23,947 nt of DNA from Flemingiibacterium sp045634345. GTDB taxonomy: Bacteria; Bacillota; Clostridia; Oscillospirales; CAG-272. Below the pieces are notes generated by a model. It worked only from the letters and a program-made list of their open reading frames with translations, was not told where the DNA came from and did no database searches. Positions 23,470 to 23,947 of the stretch are shown here, one piece after another. The position numbers and the translations under genes are program-made. Numbering within the stretch: position 1 is the first letter of the stretch; each line of letters opens with the position of its first letter. Location: the NCBI GenBank assembly GCA_045634345.1, contig JAZRAB010000024.1:1-23947 (forward strand), read 5' to 3'.

Positions 23470-23489
23470 TCGAAAGGAGATAATACACA

Positions 23490-23891
23490 ATGTATCAGAG
23501 TGCAAAGCCGTATTTCTACGGCACCGGCAGAAGAAAGAAATCCATTGCTCGTGTACGCATTGTTCCGGGCACCGGCAATATCACTGTCAACGGCAAGTCC
23601 ATTGACGAATACTTTGGTCTTGAGACTCTCAAGCTCATCATCAATCAGCCTTTCGGCGTAACCGCTACTGAGGGTAAGTTCGACATCATCGCTAACGTTA
23701 AGGGCGGCGGACTTTCCGGTCAGGCAGGCGCTATCCGTCACGGCCTTTCCAGAGCACTTCTTCAGGCAGACGAAACCTATCGTCCCGCCCTCAAGAAGGC
23801 AGGCTTCCTCACTCGTGACCCGAGAATGAAGGAAAGAAAGAAGTACGGTCTCAAGGCTGCTCGTCGTGCACCTCAGTTCTCGAAGAGATAA
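23490..23891 (+). CDS. rpsI: 30S ribosomal protein S9 (uS9)
   Basis: A 133-residue ribosomal protein whose C-terminal tail reaches the P-site tRNA in the 30S head. The family regions are FYGTGRRKKSIARVRIVPG, GGGLSGQAGAIRHGLSRALL and the basic end KYGLKAARRAPQFSKR, including the invariant terminal KR. AAAGGAGAT lies before the ATG. Full length with no irregularity. It is the second gene of the rplM-rpsI operon and is followed directly by a hairpin terminator. Confidence 0.97.
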   Translation: MYQSAKPYFYGTGRRKKSIARVRIVPGTGNITVNGKSIDEYFGLETLKLIINQPFGVTATEGKFDIIANVKGGGLSGQAGAIRHGLSRALLQADETYRPALKKAGFLTRDPRMKERKKYGLKAARRAPQFSKR

Positions 23892-23910
23892 TTTCGACTT
23901 CGTCGATACA

Positions 23911-23941
23911 AAAATGCTCAACTTCGGTTGGGCATTTTTTT
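23911..23941 (+). terminator. Intrinsic terminator of rplM-rpsI
   Basis: A 12-bp stem with one G-U pair (23911-23922 with 23927-23938), a stable TTCG loop and a run of seven T residues (23935-23941). A smaller TCGAC/GTCGA hairpin (23894-23906) lies just before it. Confidence 0.92.
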
Positions 23942-23947
23942 ATTATC

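Noticed and set aside
1..23947. CRISPR array, prophage, insertion sequence, tRNA or rRNA gene
   Set aside because: No regularly spaced direct repeats, transposase or phage-like genes, cloverleaf-like sequence or rRNA segments were seen in the gaps.

Overview
The window looks like a chromosomal segment of an anaerobic, spore-forming member of the Clostridia, probably a gut Oscillospirales-type organism. The pointers are spmA/spmB spore-maturation genes, an AbrB-type regulator with the clostridial C-terminal cysteine pairs, an ispH-rpsA gene fusion of the kind known from Clostridia, an archaeal-type aspartate-semialdehyde dehydrogenase, and near-consensus sigma-A promoters. The taxonomy is inferred from gene content, not from a marker search. 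No CRISPR array, prophage, transposase, tRNA or rRNA gene was seen.

Layout. Positions 1-60 hold the end of an intergenic repeat, followed by a long palindrome and a promoter. A tightly packed plus-strand operon follows (203-5268): DUF1934 protein, holA, an RNase M5-like TOPRIM protein, a GtrA-family membrane protein, the copper ATPase copA and a CopZ-like chaperone. hpf (minus) and asd (plus) diverge from a 285-bp promoter region. After an intrinsic terminator comes a second long plus-strand gene train (7297-14071): purD, an RpiR-type regulator, an HI0933/BaiN-type flavoprotein, cmk, plsC interrupted by an in-frame TAG, and the ispH-rpsA fusion. A methyltransferase stands alone. An abrB-like gene (minus) diverges from spmA-spmB (plus). 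A CapA-type lipoprotein gene (minus) overlaps the end of spmB. It diverges from a DagK/YegS-like lipid kinase gene, which converges on a large polytopic membrane protein gene (minus). Citrate synthase is a single-gene unit. It is followed by about 700 bp without a credible gene, holding a multi-hairpin repeat element, and then the rplM-rpsI operon with a consensus promoter, a structured leader and a terminator.

How the genes relate. Most are housekeeping genes: DNA polymerase clamp loader, 5S rRNA processing, ribosomal proteins S1, L13 and S9, ribosome hibernation, purine, lysine/threonine-family and isoprenoid synthesis, CMP kinase and phospholipid synthesis. The copper pair, spore maturation genes and envelope proteins are inserted among them.

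I found no convincing novel multi-gene system. The points most worth a second look are: (1) related repeat sequence at both ends of the window, each upstream of a housekeeping operon; (2) the amber codon inside an otherwise intact plsC reading frame; (3) a Shine-Dalgarno plus ATG exactly at the IspH/S1 junction, which could give a free S1 protein from the fusion gene; (4) a dyad between the divergent abrB-like and spmAB genes; and (5) a possible 36-codon gene upstream of the large membrane protein gene.
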